From Pseudomonadota bacterium (GTDB lineage Bacteria > Myxococcota_A > Polyangia > Fen-1088): a stretch of DNA of 56,630 nucleotides. A model generated the notes under the pieces. That model was not told where the DNA came from and did no database searches. It saw nothing but the letters and a program-made list of their open reading frames with translations. The stretch is from NCBI GenBank assembly GCA_017881245.1, contig JADGRC010000168.1, forward strand, positions 1 to 56,630, given 5' to 3'. Below are positions 32,670-41,156 of this stretch, in pieces (within the stretch, counting starts at the first letter, position 1; each line of letters begins with the position of its first letter). The translations under genes were made by a program, and so were the position numbers.

Positions 32670-34418
32670 CTAGGCGGCGTGTTCCATCGCCGCGCGCGAC
32701 ATTCCTCGGGCTGCGGGAAGGCGAACGATCACGGTCGTACCCTGGCCAACCTCGCTCGCCACCTCGATGGTGCCGCGGTGATCGTCGATGATTCGCGCGA
32801 CGGTCGCCAGCCCCAGGCCGGTTCCCGTCGTTTTGGTCGAGAAGAAAGGCTCGAAGATTCGATCCAGATCCCCCTTAGGGATGCCAGACCCGGTGTCCGT
32901 CACGGTGAGCGTGACGACAGGTTCGGCGCGGGCGCGATCGACGCGCGCCGATTCTGATTCCACCACGACGTCCACCTTCACCTTGATCGTTCCACCCCGC
33001 GGCATCGCTTCGGCGGCGTTGCGAAGTAGGTTCCAGACCACCTGGCGCAGTTGTCCTCCGGCTGCGTCGATCGCCAATTCGCCGGCCGCGTTGACCTCGG
33101 TCCGGATGGGTTGCCGGTCGTCGCGGCGCTCGCGCTCGAACGCCTGCACCACTTCAATGACTTCCTCGCCTAGATCGACGCGCCGCCGCTCCTCGGTGCG
33201 CGGACGGGCATACTCGAGCAGGCTGGTCACGAGCGCGTTCAACCGGTCGACCTCGCGAACCGCGATGTTCATCAGCTGGCGGCTCTCCGGATCGGTGCCG
33301 GGCTGGTCACGCAGGATTTCGATCGATCCCGAGATGCTGGCCAGTGGATTTCGGATCTCGTGGGCGATTGCCGCCGACAGGCGTCCGATGCTGGCCAGCC
33401 TCTCGGCGCGCGCGACCGCGATCTCCATGCGCTTCAGCTCGGTCAGATCCTGAAAATGAATGACCCGCCCAATAAGCTGGCCGAGGTGGTCCGAAAGCGG
33501 TGCCGCCGACACTCCCAGATGGCGCACCGATCCATCTTGGTTCGCGGCGCTGACCTCGGCCCGACGTACCGTGCCCGATGGCCCGGCCGCGGCCAGAACC
33601 CGTGGTAGATCGGGAATCACGTTGGTGAGCGGCAGACCCAGCAGCTCGAACGCACCCGCGCTCAGAATTTCTCGGGCGACCTCGTTGGCGGTGGTGACTC
33701 GCCCCAGCAGATCGACGGTCACCAGGCCCGATGTCAAACAGCGAATGGTATTTTCGTGGAGTCTCGCCAGATCGCCGGCATAGGCCTCGTGGATGGTGAG
33801 TCGTTCATGCGCCAAGCGGTTCTTGGCCGCCAACTTGGACGCCAAGAAGCCCACGGCCACCAGCGCCGCGATGTTCAGCGTCAACTTGCCGGCCAGCTCG
33901 GCGCGCGAAATACTCCACGGCACGACCAGTTGGCCGGGGACTAGAGGCAACCAGCGCGCCCAGCCCAGCACACCGACGCCGACCATCAGGGTTATCCCCG
34001 CGAAGGCGACGACGGCGGCGCCGCGCCGGCGCGCCAATAGGGCGACCGCCACGACGTCGACCAGATACAGGAAACAGAAGCCGCTTTGGCCTCCACCGGT
34101 CGCGTGCACGACCAACGTCGTCAGCGCGAGGTCGACACCTATCTGCCAGTATGCGAACGAGAGTGGATCGCGAACCCGCGGGAACATCAAGGCGTAGGCC
34201 AGACTGGCGCCGTACGTCGCCGCAACCAGTGCAAAACCAAAACGCGCGAAAGGACCGGCGAAGTCCTCCCAGGTTCCACGCGACACCTCCGCTAGCACCG
34301 CGCTCGCCAACAGGAGGGTGACCAACCCCACCCGAAACAGCATCAAGAGCTTGACCGTGCGTAGAACGTCGGCGCGCGATCGGTCCTGGGCCTGAACGTA
34401 TGGCGGGTGGTCCGTCAA
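32670..34418 (-). CDS. pilS: PilS-like membrane sensor histidine kinase
   Basis: A 582-residue kinase with six N-terminal helices (about residues 20-195), a PAS domain (about 225-335: LTSGLVTVDLLGRVTTANEVAREIL), the phosphoacceptor helix AAIAHEIRNPLASISGSIEIL (His near 362) and an ATP-binding domain ending GTGLGLATVARIIDDHRGTI. The six-helix PAS-HisKA-HATPase plan is that of PilS, which in Pseudomonas and Myxococcus senses pilin in the membrane and, with PilR, drives sigma-54 transcription of pilA. Its start follows the pilC stop without a gap, making it the fourth gene of the pil operon. The pilR and pilA genes that normally come next are absent; 274 bases of non-coding DNA and the kor operon follow. 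Confidence 0.88.
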   Translation of the reverse strand: MTDHPPYVQAQDRSRADVLRTVKLLMLFRVGLVTLLLASAVLAEVSRGTWEDFAGPFARFGFALVAATYGASLAYALMFPRVRDPLSFAYWQIGVDLALTTLVVHATGGGQSGFCFLYLVDVVAVALLARRRGAAVVAFAGITLMVGVGVLGWARWLPLVPGQLVVPWSISRAELAGKLTLNIAALVAVGFLASKLAAKNRLAHERLTIHEAYAGDLARLHENTIRCLTSGLVTVDLLGRVTTANEVAREILSAGAFELLGLPLTNVIPDLPRVLAAAGPSGTVRRAEVSAANQDGSVRHLGVSAAPLSDHLGQLIGRVIHFQDLTELKRMEIAVARAERLASIGRLSAAIAHEIRNPLASISGSIEILRDQPGTDPESRQLMNIAVREVDRLNALVTSLLEYARPRTEERRRVDLGEEVIEVVQAFERERRDDRQPIRTEVNAAGELAIDAAGGQLRQVVWNLLRNAAEAMPRGGTIKVKVDVVVESESARVDRARAEPVVTLTVTDTGSGIPKGDLDRIFEPFFSTKTTGTGLGLATVARIIDDHRGTIEVASEVGQGTTVIVRLPAARGMSRAAMEHAA

Positions 34419-35627
34419 TCAGGCCGCCTTCATGTTGCCGGCCATCTCGAAGATGGGCAGATACATCGCAATCACCATGCCGCCGACGACGGCGCCGAGG
34501 AACACCATCATCAATGGCTCGATGAGGCTGGTCATCGCCGCCACGGCCACGTCGACCTCTTCCTCGTAAAAGTCCGCGATCTTCGACAACATGGCGTCGA
34601 GCGCGCCGGTCTGTTCCCCGACACCGATCATCTGCACCACCATGGGCGGCATCAGCGCCGTCTCCATGAGCGGCGTCGCCATGTCCTTGCCCTCCGAAAT
34701 CTGGGACCGCGCGTACATGATGCCTGCTTGAACGACGGTATTGCCCGCGGTCTTGGCGCAGATTTCCAAGGCGTCCAAAATGGGTACTCCGGAGGCGAGC
34801 AGGGTCCCCATCGTCCGCGTGAACCGCGCCACCACGACCTTGCGCAGGACCGCTCCGAGGACCGGGAGCTTCAGCAACATGCCGTCGAAGGTCAGGCGGC
34901 CTTTGGGGGTGGCGAGAATGAACTTCATGGCGATCGCGACCGCGATCAGGAAGCCCACGATGAACGGGAGGTAGTGGGCCAGTGCGTGGGAGATTTCTAT
35001 GACCACACGGGTCGGCGCCGGCAACTTGCCGCCACCGAAATCCTTGAACATTTTTTCGAACACCGGGATCACCTTGGTCAGAAGGATGGTCACGACCAGG
35101 GCCGCGATCCCGATGATGGATATCGGGTACACCATCGCGCCCTTCACCCGACGCTTCAGCTTCATCGCCTTTTCCATGTAGATGGACAGGCGCTCCAAAA
35201 TGCCATCCAGGATGCCGCCCGCCTCGCCCGCGGCGACCAGGTTGACGAACAGATCGTCGAAAATTTTCGGGTGCTTCGCCAGCGCGTCGGACAGGGTCAG
35301 GCCGCCCTCGACAGAGGCCTTGACGCTACCCAGGACCTTTCCGAAGCGCTTGTTCTCCGACTGGGTGGACAGGATGTCGAGGCACTGAACTATCGGCAAA
35401 CCGGCATCGATCATCGTCGCGAACATCCGCGTGAAGACCACGACATCGGTCGTTTTGACGCCGGTGCCGAAGGGCAGCTGTAACTCGCGGGGTTGTTTAT
35501 GGACGGTGACGGGAACCAACAGTTGTTGCTTCAGCCTCTCCTCGACGGAGTCGGCGTCCTCCGCCTCCATCACGCCCTTCTTCACCTCGCCGCTTCGCGC
35601 GCGGGCTTCCCAGACGAAGGCGGTCAC
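34419..35627 (-). CDS. pilC: Type IV pilus inner-membrane platform protein PilC
   Basis: A 402-residue GspF-family protein that anchors the assembly and retraction ATPases to the pilus base. Two homologous GspF domains (about residues 68-190 and 270-395) are visible with repeated helical GLPIVQCLDILS and GVPILDALEICAKTAGN motifs and a large cytoplasmic loop each; three transmembrane helices lie near 170, 220 and 375. ARSGEVKKGVMEAEDADSVEERL is the typical N-terminal start. It abuts pilT (stop 35628, start 35627) and pilS, so all are co-transcribed. Confidence 0.96.
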   Translation of the reverse strand: MTAFVWEARARSGEVKKGVMEAEDADSVEERLKQQLLVPVTVHKQPRELQLPFGTGVKTTDVVVFTRMFATMIDAGLPIVQCLDILSTQSENKRFGKVLGSVKASVEGGLTLSDALAKHPKIFDDLFVNLVAAGEAGGILDGILERLSIYMEKAMKLKRRVKGAMVYPISIIGIAALVVTILLTKVIPVFEKMFKDFGGGKLPAPTRVVIEISHALAHYLPFIVGFLIAVAIAMKFILATPKGRLTFDGMLLKLPVLGAVLRKVVVARFTRTMGTLLASGVPILDALEICAKTAGNTVVQAGIMYARSQISEGKDMATPLMETALMPPMVVQMIGVGEQTGALDAMLSKIADFYEEEVDVAVAAMTSLIEPLMMVFLGAVVGGMVIAMYLPIFEMAGNMKAA

Positions 35628-36767
35628 TTAGCGCGGGTCCTTTCCACGGCTCACCGGCGATGATGACCCTCCCGCGGTCGCCAGCGACGACATAATCTGC
35701 TGCAATTCGTTCGGATCGGAGCTGGAGCCGATGGCCTCTTCCAGCGTGATGGTGCCGGCGGCGTGCAGCTGTGCCAGGTGCTGGTTCAACGTCCGCATTC
35801 CGCTCGTGCCCTGCCCAATCTGCATCTGCGAGTAGATCTGGTGCATCTTGTCCTCGCGGATGAGGTTCCGAATGGCGGAATTGGGAATCATCACTTCCAG
35901 CGCCGCGACCCGCCCCGAGCCGGACGCGCGTGGGATCAGCGTCTGGCAGACCACGCCCTCCAAGACGAACGACAGCTGCGCCCGAATCTGCGATTGCTGG
36001 TGCGGCGGAAAGACATCGATGACGCGATTGATGGTTTGTACCGCCGAGTTGGTGTGCAGGGTTCCAAAGCACAGGTGACCGGTCTCCGCCGTGGTCAGGG
36101 CCGCCTCGATGGTCTCGAGGTCGCGCATTTCACCCACCAACACGACGTCCGGGTCCTGCCGCAGCACCGATCGCAAGGCCTTCTTGAATGACTTCGTATC
36201 GCTGCCGATCTCGCGCTGGTTCACCACGCAACTCTTGTGCTGGTGGATGAATTCGATGGGATCTTCCATCGTGACGATGTGCTCGTGGCGCTCGCTGTTT
36301 ATCTTGTCGATCATCGCCGCGAGCGTGGTGGATTTCCCGGACCCCGTCGGGCCGGTGATCAGGACCAGGCCCCGCGGTTTGTTACACAGATCCGCCAAAA
36401 CCGGTGGCAAGCCAAGGTCCAAGAACGACCGAATCTTGAACGGGATGGTCCGAAACACGCCCGCCACGGCGCCCTTTTGCATGAAGACATTGGCGCGAAA
36501 CCGCGCAAGGTTCTTCACGCCGAACGACAGATCCAGCTCCTGATCTTCCTCGAAGTGAGCCTTTTGCTCGTCCGTCAATACCGAATAGCAGAGCTGCTTG
36601 GTTTCGACCGGTCCAAGCGGGGGAACGCGAAACGGCACCAGCTCGCCGTCGAGGCGCAGTTGCGGCGGGGAGCCGGTGGTGACGTGCAGATCGGAAGCGC
36701 CCCTGTCGACCATGGTCTTCAAGAGCTGGTGAAGCGTGACGGTTTGAGGCGCGGCGGCGACGGACAT
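35628..36767 (-). CDS. pilT: Type IV pilus retraction ATPase PilT
   Basis: A 379-residue hexameric motor ATPase. SDLHVTTGSPPQLRLDGEL opens the PAS-like N-terminal domain; Walker A TGPTGSGKSTT near residue 138, the Asp box MEDPIEFIH, the His box (CFGTLHTNSA) and the PilT-specific AIRNLIREDKMHQIYS motif near residue 292 are all intact. The last identifies a retraction ATPase rather than an assembly one. In surface-gliding bacteria it powers social motility. Seven bases separate it from pilB and none from pilC. Confidence 0.97.
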   Translation of the reverse strand: MSVAAAPQTVTLHQLLKTMVDRGASDLHVTTGSPPQLRLDGELVPFRVPPLGPVETKQLCYSVLTDEQKAHFEEDQELDLSFGVKNLARFRANVFMQKGAVAGVFRTIPFKIRSFLDLGLPPVLADLCNKPRGLVLITGPTGSGKSTTLAAMIDKINSERHEHIVTMEDPIEFIHQHKSCVVNQREIGSDTKSFKKALRSVLRQDPDVVLVGEMRDLETIEAALTTAETGHLCFGTLHTNSAVQTINRVIDVFPPHQQSQIRAQLSFVLEGVVCQTLIPRASGSGRVAALEVMIPNSAIRNLIREDKMHQIYSQMQIGQGTSGMRTLNQHLAQLHAAGTITLEEAIGSSSDPNELQQIMSSLATAGGSSSPVSRGKDPR

Positions 36768-36774
36768 GGGTTCC

Positions 36775-38481
36775 TTAATCCGCCGCCGTGATGCGGGCGA
36801 CTTCGTCCACCGAGCTCGTGCCCTGACAGATCTTCCGGATGCCCGACATTCTCAGCGTGCGCATGCCGCGCCGGATGGCCTCCGCCTTCAGTTCGGCGGC
36901 GGAAGCGCCTTGCAGAATCAATTCCTTCAACGGATCGCTCATCGTCATGACCTCGTACATCGCGATGCGCCCCTTGTATCCCGTGCCGTTGCACACGCCG
37001 CACCCGGCGCCGCGCGCGCACCTGGCGGTTTCAATCTCGTCATCCTTCGCGCCTAAGGTGCGCAGCTCGTCCTTGGGAGTGGCTATGGGTTCCTTGCAAG
37101 CCGCGCAGATCTTTCTCAGCAGGCGTTGCGCCTCCACCAGGTTCACCGATGCCGTGACCAAGAAGGGTTCGACGCCCATGTTCAGCATGCGGGTAATCGT
37201 CGACGCGGCGTCGTTCGTGTGGAGGGTCGATAAGACCATGTGTCCCGTCAGCGCAGCCTTGACCGCGATCTCCGCCGTCTCGAAGTCACGAATCTCGCCG
37301 ATCATGATCGTGTCCGGGTCCTGCCGCAGGAACGATCGCAGCGCCGCGGCGAACGTCAGGCCAATGTCGTCGCGCACCTGAACCTGATTGATGCCCGCCA
37401 GGTTGAACTCGACGGGATCCTCCGCGGTGCTGATGTTGTCCGATATCTGATTTAACTCCTGCAGGGCCGAATACAGGGTCGTGGTCTTGCCCGATCCGGT
37501 CGGTCCCGTCACCAGCACCATGCCGTAAGGTGCCTCTATGGCGCGTTTGAACTCGGCCAGTTGCTCGGGCTCAAGGCCCAGCTTCGTCATGTCCAGCTGC
37601 AGGTTTCCCTTGTCCAGGAGTCGCATGACGATCTTTTCGCCAAACAGCGTCGGCAAAACCGACACGCGAAAATCCATCTCCTTGCCGCGTCCGAGCTTCA
37701 GCTTGATGCGCCCGTCTTGGGGCAGGCGCCTCTCCGCGATGTCCAGGTGAGCCATGATCTTGATCCGGCTGGTCAAGGCTGCCTTCAACTTCAGCGGCGG
37801 CGTCATCTCTTCCTGCAGGACGCCGTCGACGCGATAGCGGACGCGATAGCTTTTCTCGTAGGGCTCGATGTGAATGTCGCTCGCGCCCTTCTTCACGGCG
37901 TTGAGCAGGATGACGTTGCACAGCTTGACGACCGGTGCGTCCGCGGATGCGCGCTCCAAGTCGAGCGTGTTGTCGTCTCCCTCGTCCTCCGCGGCGAACT
38001 CGACGTCCTCGTCCAGCTCGCCCATCACTTCGTCCATGTTGAAGGTCTGCAGTTCCTCCTTTGGCTCGTAGTACTTGGTGAGCGCGTCAGCGATACCTGC
38101 ATCCGACGCAACGACGACGTCGATGTTGTAGTTGGTCAGGAACTTCAGGTCGTCCAGCGCCACCACGTTCGACGGATCGCTGGTGGCCACAATCAGCGCG
38201 TTGCCCGCGCGGCTCATGGGAATGACCCTGTGTTTTCGCGCCACATCGCGCGGGATGAGCGCTATGACGTCGGCGTCGATTTCGAACTCGCTCAGGTTGA
38301 CCGCGGGTACGCCGTACTGCCGGGATAGGAAACGGCTCAGGTCCTCCTCGGACAGCGCGCCGCTGTTGACCAACGCAAAACCGAGACGCTCGCCGGATTT
38401 ACGGCTGGCATCCAGTGCTTTATGGAGCTGCTCGGTCGAGATAAGCTGCTCCCGGACGAGAAGCTCGCCGAGCCGACTCAT
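36775..38481 (-). CDS. pilB: Type IV pilus assembly ATPase PilB
   Basis: A 568-residue GspE/PulE-family ATPase that drives pilus extension. The N-terminal MshEN domain (about residues 1-150; GELLVREQLISTEQLHKALD) may bind cyclic di-GMP in relatives. After it come TGPTGSGKTTTLYSAL (Walker A, near 327), AEDPVEFNLAGINQVQV, GEIRDFETAEIAVKAALTGH and a Zn site made of CAACKEP and CARGAGCGVCNGTGYKGR. It is the first of four pil genes. The start ATG at 38481 is close to an inverted repeat at 38487-38531 that might act as an operator. Confidence 0.97.
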   Translation of the reverse strand: MSRLGELLVREQLISTEQLHKALDASRKSGERLGFALVNSGALSEEDLSRFLSRQYGVPAVNLSEFEIDADVIALIPRDVARKHRVIPMSRAGNALIVATSDPSNVVALDDLKFLTNYNIDVVVASDAGIADALTKYYEPKEELQTFNMDEVMGELDEDVEFAAEDEGDDNTLDLERASADAPVVKLCNVILLNAVKKGASDIHIEPYEKSYRVRYRVDGVLQEEMTPPLKLKAALTSRIKIMAHLDIAERRLPQDGRIKLKLGRGKEMDFRVSVLPTLFGEKIVMRLLDKGNLQLDMTKLGLEPEQLAEFKRAIEAPYGMVLVTGPTGSGKTTTLYSALQELNQISDNISTAEDPVEFNLAGINQVQVRDDIGLTFAAALRSFLRQDPDTIMIGEIRDFETAEIAVKAALTGHMVLSTLHTNDAASTITRMLNMGVEPFLVTASVNLVEAQRLLRKICAACKEPIATPKDELRTLGAKDDEIETARCARGAGCGVCNGTGYKGRIAMYEVMTMSDPLKELILQGASAAELKAEAIRRGMRTLRMSGIRKICQGTSSVDEVARITAAD

Positions 38482-38486
38482 GACAA

Positions 38487-38531
38487 CCCGATTACTCGGG
38501 CTATCCGATGCAAATCTTTAGGGTAATCGGG
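38487..38531. promoter_or_regulatory. 9-bp inverted repeat just upstream of pilB
   Basis: CCCGATTAC (38487-38495) and GTAATCGGG (38523-38531) are exact reverse complements 27 bases apart. Next to the right arm is CGGGC-GGC-GCCCG (38528-38540). Together they fill the gap between the 798-aa gene and pilB and could be an operator for pilB, a terminator of the upstream gene, or both. Confidence 0.5.
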
Positions 38532-38553
38532 CGGCGCCCGGGATGGCGGAGCC

Positions 38554-40950
38554 TTAATCAGCGAACGGATCGTGCCAGGCCGCCTTGGCTTTGGCCTTGG
38601 TCGCGGCTTTCGCAGCGACGGCGTCGGTTGCTATCGGCTTGGCCGTCGGTGCTGCCGGGGAACGTGCCGGGGGCGGGGGCCCGCCGACGGTCTTGATGGT
38701 GGCGGCGGCCGGGGCCGGCGGCGGCGCGGCTGGGGATTTGGCGGTCATTGCCGTTGGAGAGACGGCGGCTCTGGCGACCGCGCCTGGCGCGGTCTTGGTG
38801 GCGGTCGCGGCTGGCGGCGCGGCTGGGGATTTGGCGGTCATTGCCGGCGGAGACACGGCGGCCTTGGCGACCGCGCCCGGTGCGGTCTTTGTTGCGGTGG
38901 CGGTCGCGGCCGGCGGAGGCGCGGCCGGGGATTTGGCGGTCACGGCCGGTGGAGACACGGCGGCCTTGGCGACCGCGCCCGGTGCGGTCTTTGTTGCGGT
39001 GGCGGTCACGGCCGGCGGCGGCGCGGCCGGGGATTTGGCGGTCACGGCCGGTGGAGATACGGCGGCTTTGGCGACCGCGCCTGGCGCGGTCTTTGTTGCG
39101 GCGGCCGCGGCCGGCGGAAGCGCGGCTGGGGATTTGGTGGTCATTGCGGGCGGGGACACGGGGGCGGTTTTCACGCTAGCCACCGGCGTGGAGCCCGAAG
39201 GCGCGCCGACGTCCCCTGGAGTCACGGTCACCGGACGACGTGGCCGCGGCAGGCGCAAGGTGGCCGTCGCGGCTACCTTGCCCCCGTTTAGGACCCCGGT
39301 CGTTTCAGCCGTTGAGTCCAAGACCTCGGATTTCGGCGGCAACGGGGCGACGACCGAATCCTTGGCGCCGGGTGCTCTCGGGGTGGAGCCTGCTGCTGGC
39401 CCGGCGGCGGCTGCGGGTGACGCCGCGGTGGCGCCGAGGACGGCGGCGCCCACCACCACGGCCGCCGTTGCGGCCGGAGTCGGTACGACCACCGGCGGTT
39501 GCGCGGCGGGCGCGGTACCCGAGCTCGGAACCACGGCGGGCTTCGCGACCTCGACGACCGGCTCTGCCACCACGCTCGCCGACGACGGTATGGAGGTCAT
39601 CGTGCGCGGACTCGGCACCGGCTCGATGCGCTCGTTCCGGCCTTGCCCCCTCCACACCAGCATTCCCACCAGCAGTCCTCCAGCGAACGTCAACGCGACC
39701 AGCCCCGCCAGGTTGACGGTCGCCAATCTGACATGAGCGGTTAGGATCGCGGGCAGGGGCGAACGGGCTGCTGGGCGCCCGACAGGATCGGTCGGCCGCG
39801 CGTTGCCGCGAGTCGTCGACGCGCGCCCCGACCGGCGACCCGTCGAAACGGAAACCGCGCCCGAGGGGCGCCGCGCCGACCCCAGTGAAATGGGCGTCGA
39901 CGGTGAGGTCGCGGTGAGATCGTGGGAAGATAATCGAGCACCTGTGAAAGGACTCATGGTTCCGGGCGGAAGCGTGGCGCGGCCCCCTGACGGTCCGGGC
40001 AGGCCCGGCACCGACATTCCGGGCACCGGAGAAGGCAGGCGGACGCGTCCCGACGAAGGCAGGGCGAGGCCGGCGCCGGGCGTCGTGGGCCGTGCAGCCG
40101 CGACCCCCGGGGGCGGACCCACCGGTTGCAGGGGCGACGACGATGCGAATCCCATGCCCGGAACCGGAGGCACCTTCGTGCTCTTGCTGTCGAAAGGCTT
40201 GGTGGTCGCTGCATGACCGGGCGGCACGCCCGGCGCCTGAACGGAACCGGTGGCAACCGTCGCTTCGTCGCTGGCGTCGGTCCCTACAAGGATCTCGTCC
40301 TCGGTTCCATCAACAACCGAGATCACCGCCGGCGTCAGAACCGCCCCATCGTCATCAGGATCTTCGAACTCGGCCTGGGCCTGCCCGACGGCCGCGTTGG
40401 AGTTGGAGTTGGCGTTGGCGCCGGCGCCCGGCGCGGAAGCAACGGTTGGCATTCCGGGCAGGCGGCCGCGGGCCCGATCCCGATACTCGCTGGCCTGTAC
40501 GTTCAGCGCTTGTGCCACTTCGTCGAGAAGACCGGTCACCTCCCGTTCATCCCCAGGGTGCGGTGAAGCCACCCGCGCTTCCACGATCTCGGGAAGCTTG
40601 GAGGCGTCCTTGGAAACCGGGGATTCGGGAAGGGTGCCGTTCGTCCCATGCTCGGCCGGCGCCGTCTCCAAATCCGCCTTCGCCGAGGGGCGAATTCCGG
40701 GCAGATTCAAACCCTCGATGCTGATCCCCATCAGGGTCTTGAACACCACGGGCCTGGGGGCAGGTGCGTCCTGCGCCTTTTTTGCCTCCGCCTCCAACGA
40801 GAGCGCCACTTGAGAGTCGTCGTCCAACTTTGGCGAGGTTGGCGATTTGTCGAGACCCTGACCCACGGCGGGTTCCGGCTCTCCCGTTGTCATCGCCGAC
40901 TTGTCCACCTGGGATTCGGCCGCACCTACCGTAGGCGGTTCTTGGCTCAT
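38554..40950 (-). CDS. Ala/Pro-rich single-pass membrane protein with 34-aa repeats
   Basis: A 798-residue protein not matched to a family. The N-terminal 400 residues are acidic then Pro/Gly/Ser-rich, without a signal peptide; one transmembrane helix lies at about 405-430 (LAGLVALTFAGGLLVGMLVW), so the N-terminus is probably cytoplasmic and the C-terminus periplasmic. The C-terminal half is Ala/Pro/Val/Thr-rich and ends in repeats of KTAPGAVAKAAVSPPAVTAK followed by SPAAPPP. It closes in a Lys/Ala-rich helix and WHDPFAD. Direct linkage upstream of pilB, on the same strand, suggests a function in pilus or polar envelope assembly, such as spanning the peptidoglycan (inference only). Composition this skewed also leaves long false open frames on the opposite strand, but the minus-strand frame alone has a membrane anchor and continuous design. 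Confidence 0.75.
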   Translation of the reverse strand: MSQEPPTVGAAESQVDKSAMTTGEPEPAVGQGLDKSPTSPKLDDDSQVALSLEAEAKKAQDAPAPRPVVFKTLMGISIEGLNLPGIRPSAKADLETAPAEHGTNGTLPESPVSKDASKLPEIVEARVASPHPGDEREVTGLLDEVAQALNVQASEYRDRARGRLPGMPTVASAPGAGANANSNSNAAVGQAQAEFEDPDDDGAVLTPAVISVVDGTEDEILVGTDASDEATVATGSVQAPGVPPGHAATTKPFDSKSTKVPPVPGMGFASSSPLQPVGPPPGVAAARPTTPGAGLALPSSGRVRLPSPVPGMSVPGLPGPSGGRATLPPGTMSPFTGARLSSHDLTATSPSTPISLGSARRPSGAVSVSTGRRSGRASTTRGNARPTDPVGRPAARSPLPAILTAHVRLATVNLAGLVALTFAGGLLVGMLVWRGQGRNERIEPVPSPRTMTSIPSSASVVAEPVVEVAKPAVVPSSGTAPAAQPPVVVPTPAATAAVVVGAAVLGATAASPAAAAGPAAGSTPRAPGAKDSVVAPLPPKSEVLDSTAETTGVLNGGKVAATATLRLPRPRRPVTVTPGDVGAPSGSTPVASVKTAPVSPPAMTTKSPAALPPAAAAATKTAPGAVAKAAVSPPAVTAKSPAAPPPAVTATATKTAPGAVAKAAVSPPAVTAKSPAAPPPAATATATKTAPGAVAKAAVSPPAMTAKSPAAPPAATATKTAPGAVARAAVSPTAMTAKSPAAPPPAPAAATIKTVGGPPPPARSPAAPTAKPIATDAVAAKAATKAKAKAAWHDPFAD
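38697..39171. repeat. About five tandem copies of a 102-bp coding repeat
   Basis: Within the 798-aa gene the unit KTAPGAVAKAAVSPPAVTAK-SPAAPPP... recurs with lengths of 34, 34, 31 and 34 residues after a shorter divergent first copy of about 26. The DNA copies are nearly identical, with small in-frame indels, which suggests recent expansion by slippage or unequal recombination. Confidence 0.88.
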
Positions 40951-41156
40951 GACTACTTGCTCCTCGCGCGCTTGCTGATTGGACGCGACAGTCTAGTCGA
41001 TCCCTGGCACCGACAGAAAATGACGTTTGCCTTTCATCGCCCGGAAGTCAAGTGTCCGTAAGGATTCCAACCAGTTGAGTGCCCGCCAACCCTCGGCTAA
41101 AGGAGAACGACGCGTCAATTGACAGCTGAGATGCGCCTGCCTATCGTGCGCCCGCC

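Noticed and set aside
34407-35483. A 358-codon plus-strand frame opposite pilC
   Set aside because: His/Asp/Gln-rich reading typical of the antisense of hydrophobic genes, and pilC is certain.
38585-39736. Long open frame on the plus strand opposite the Ala/Pro repeat gene
   Set aside because: It mirrors the Ala/Pro repeats; the minus-strand frame has the membrane helix and continuous domain order, so this is a shadow.
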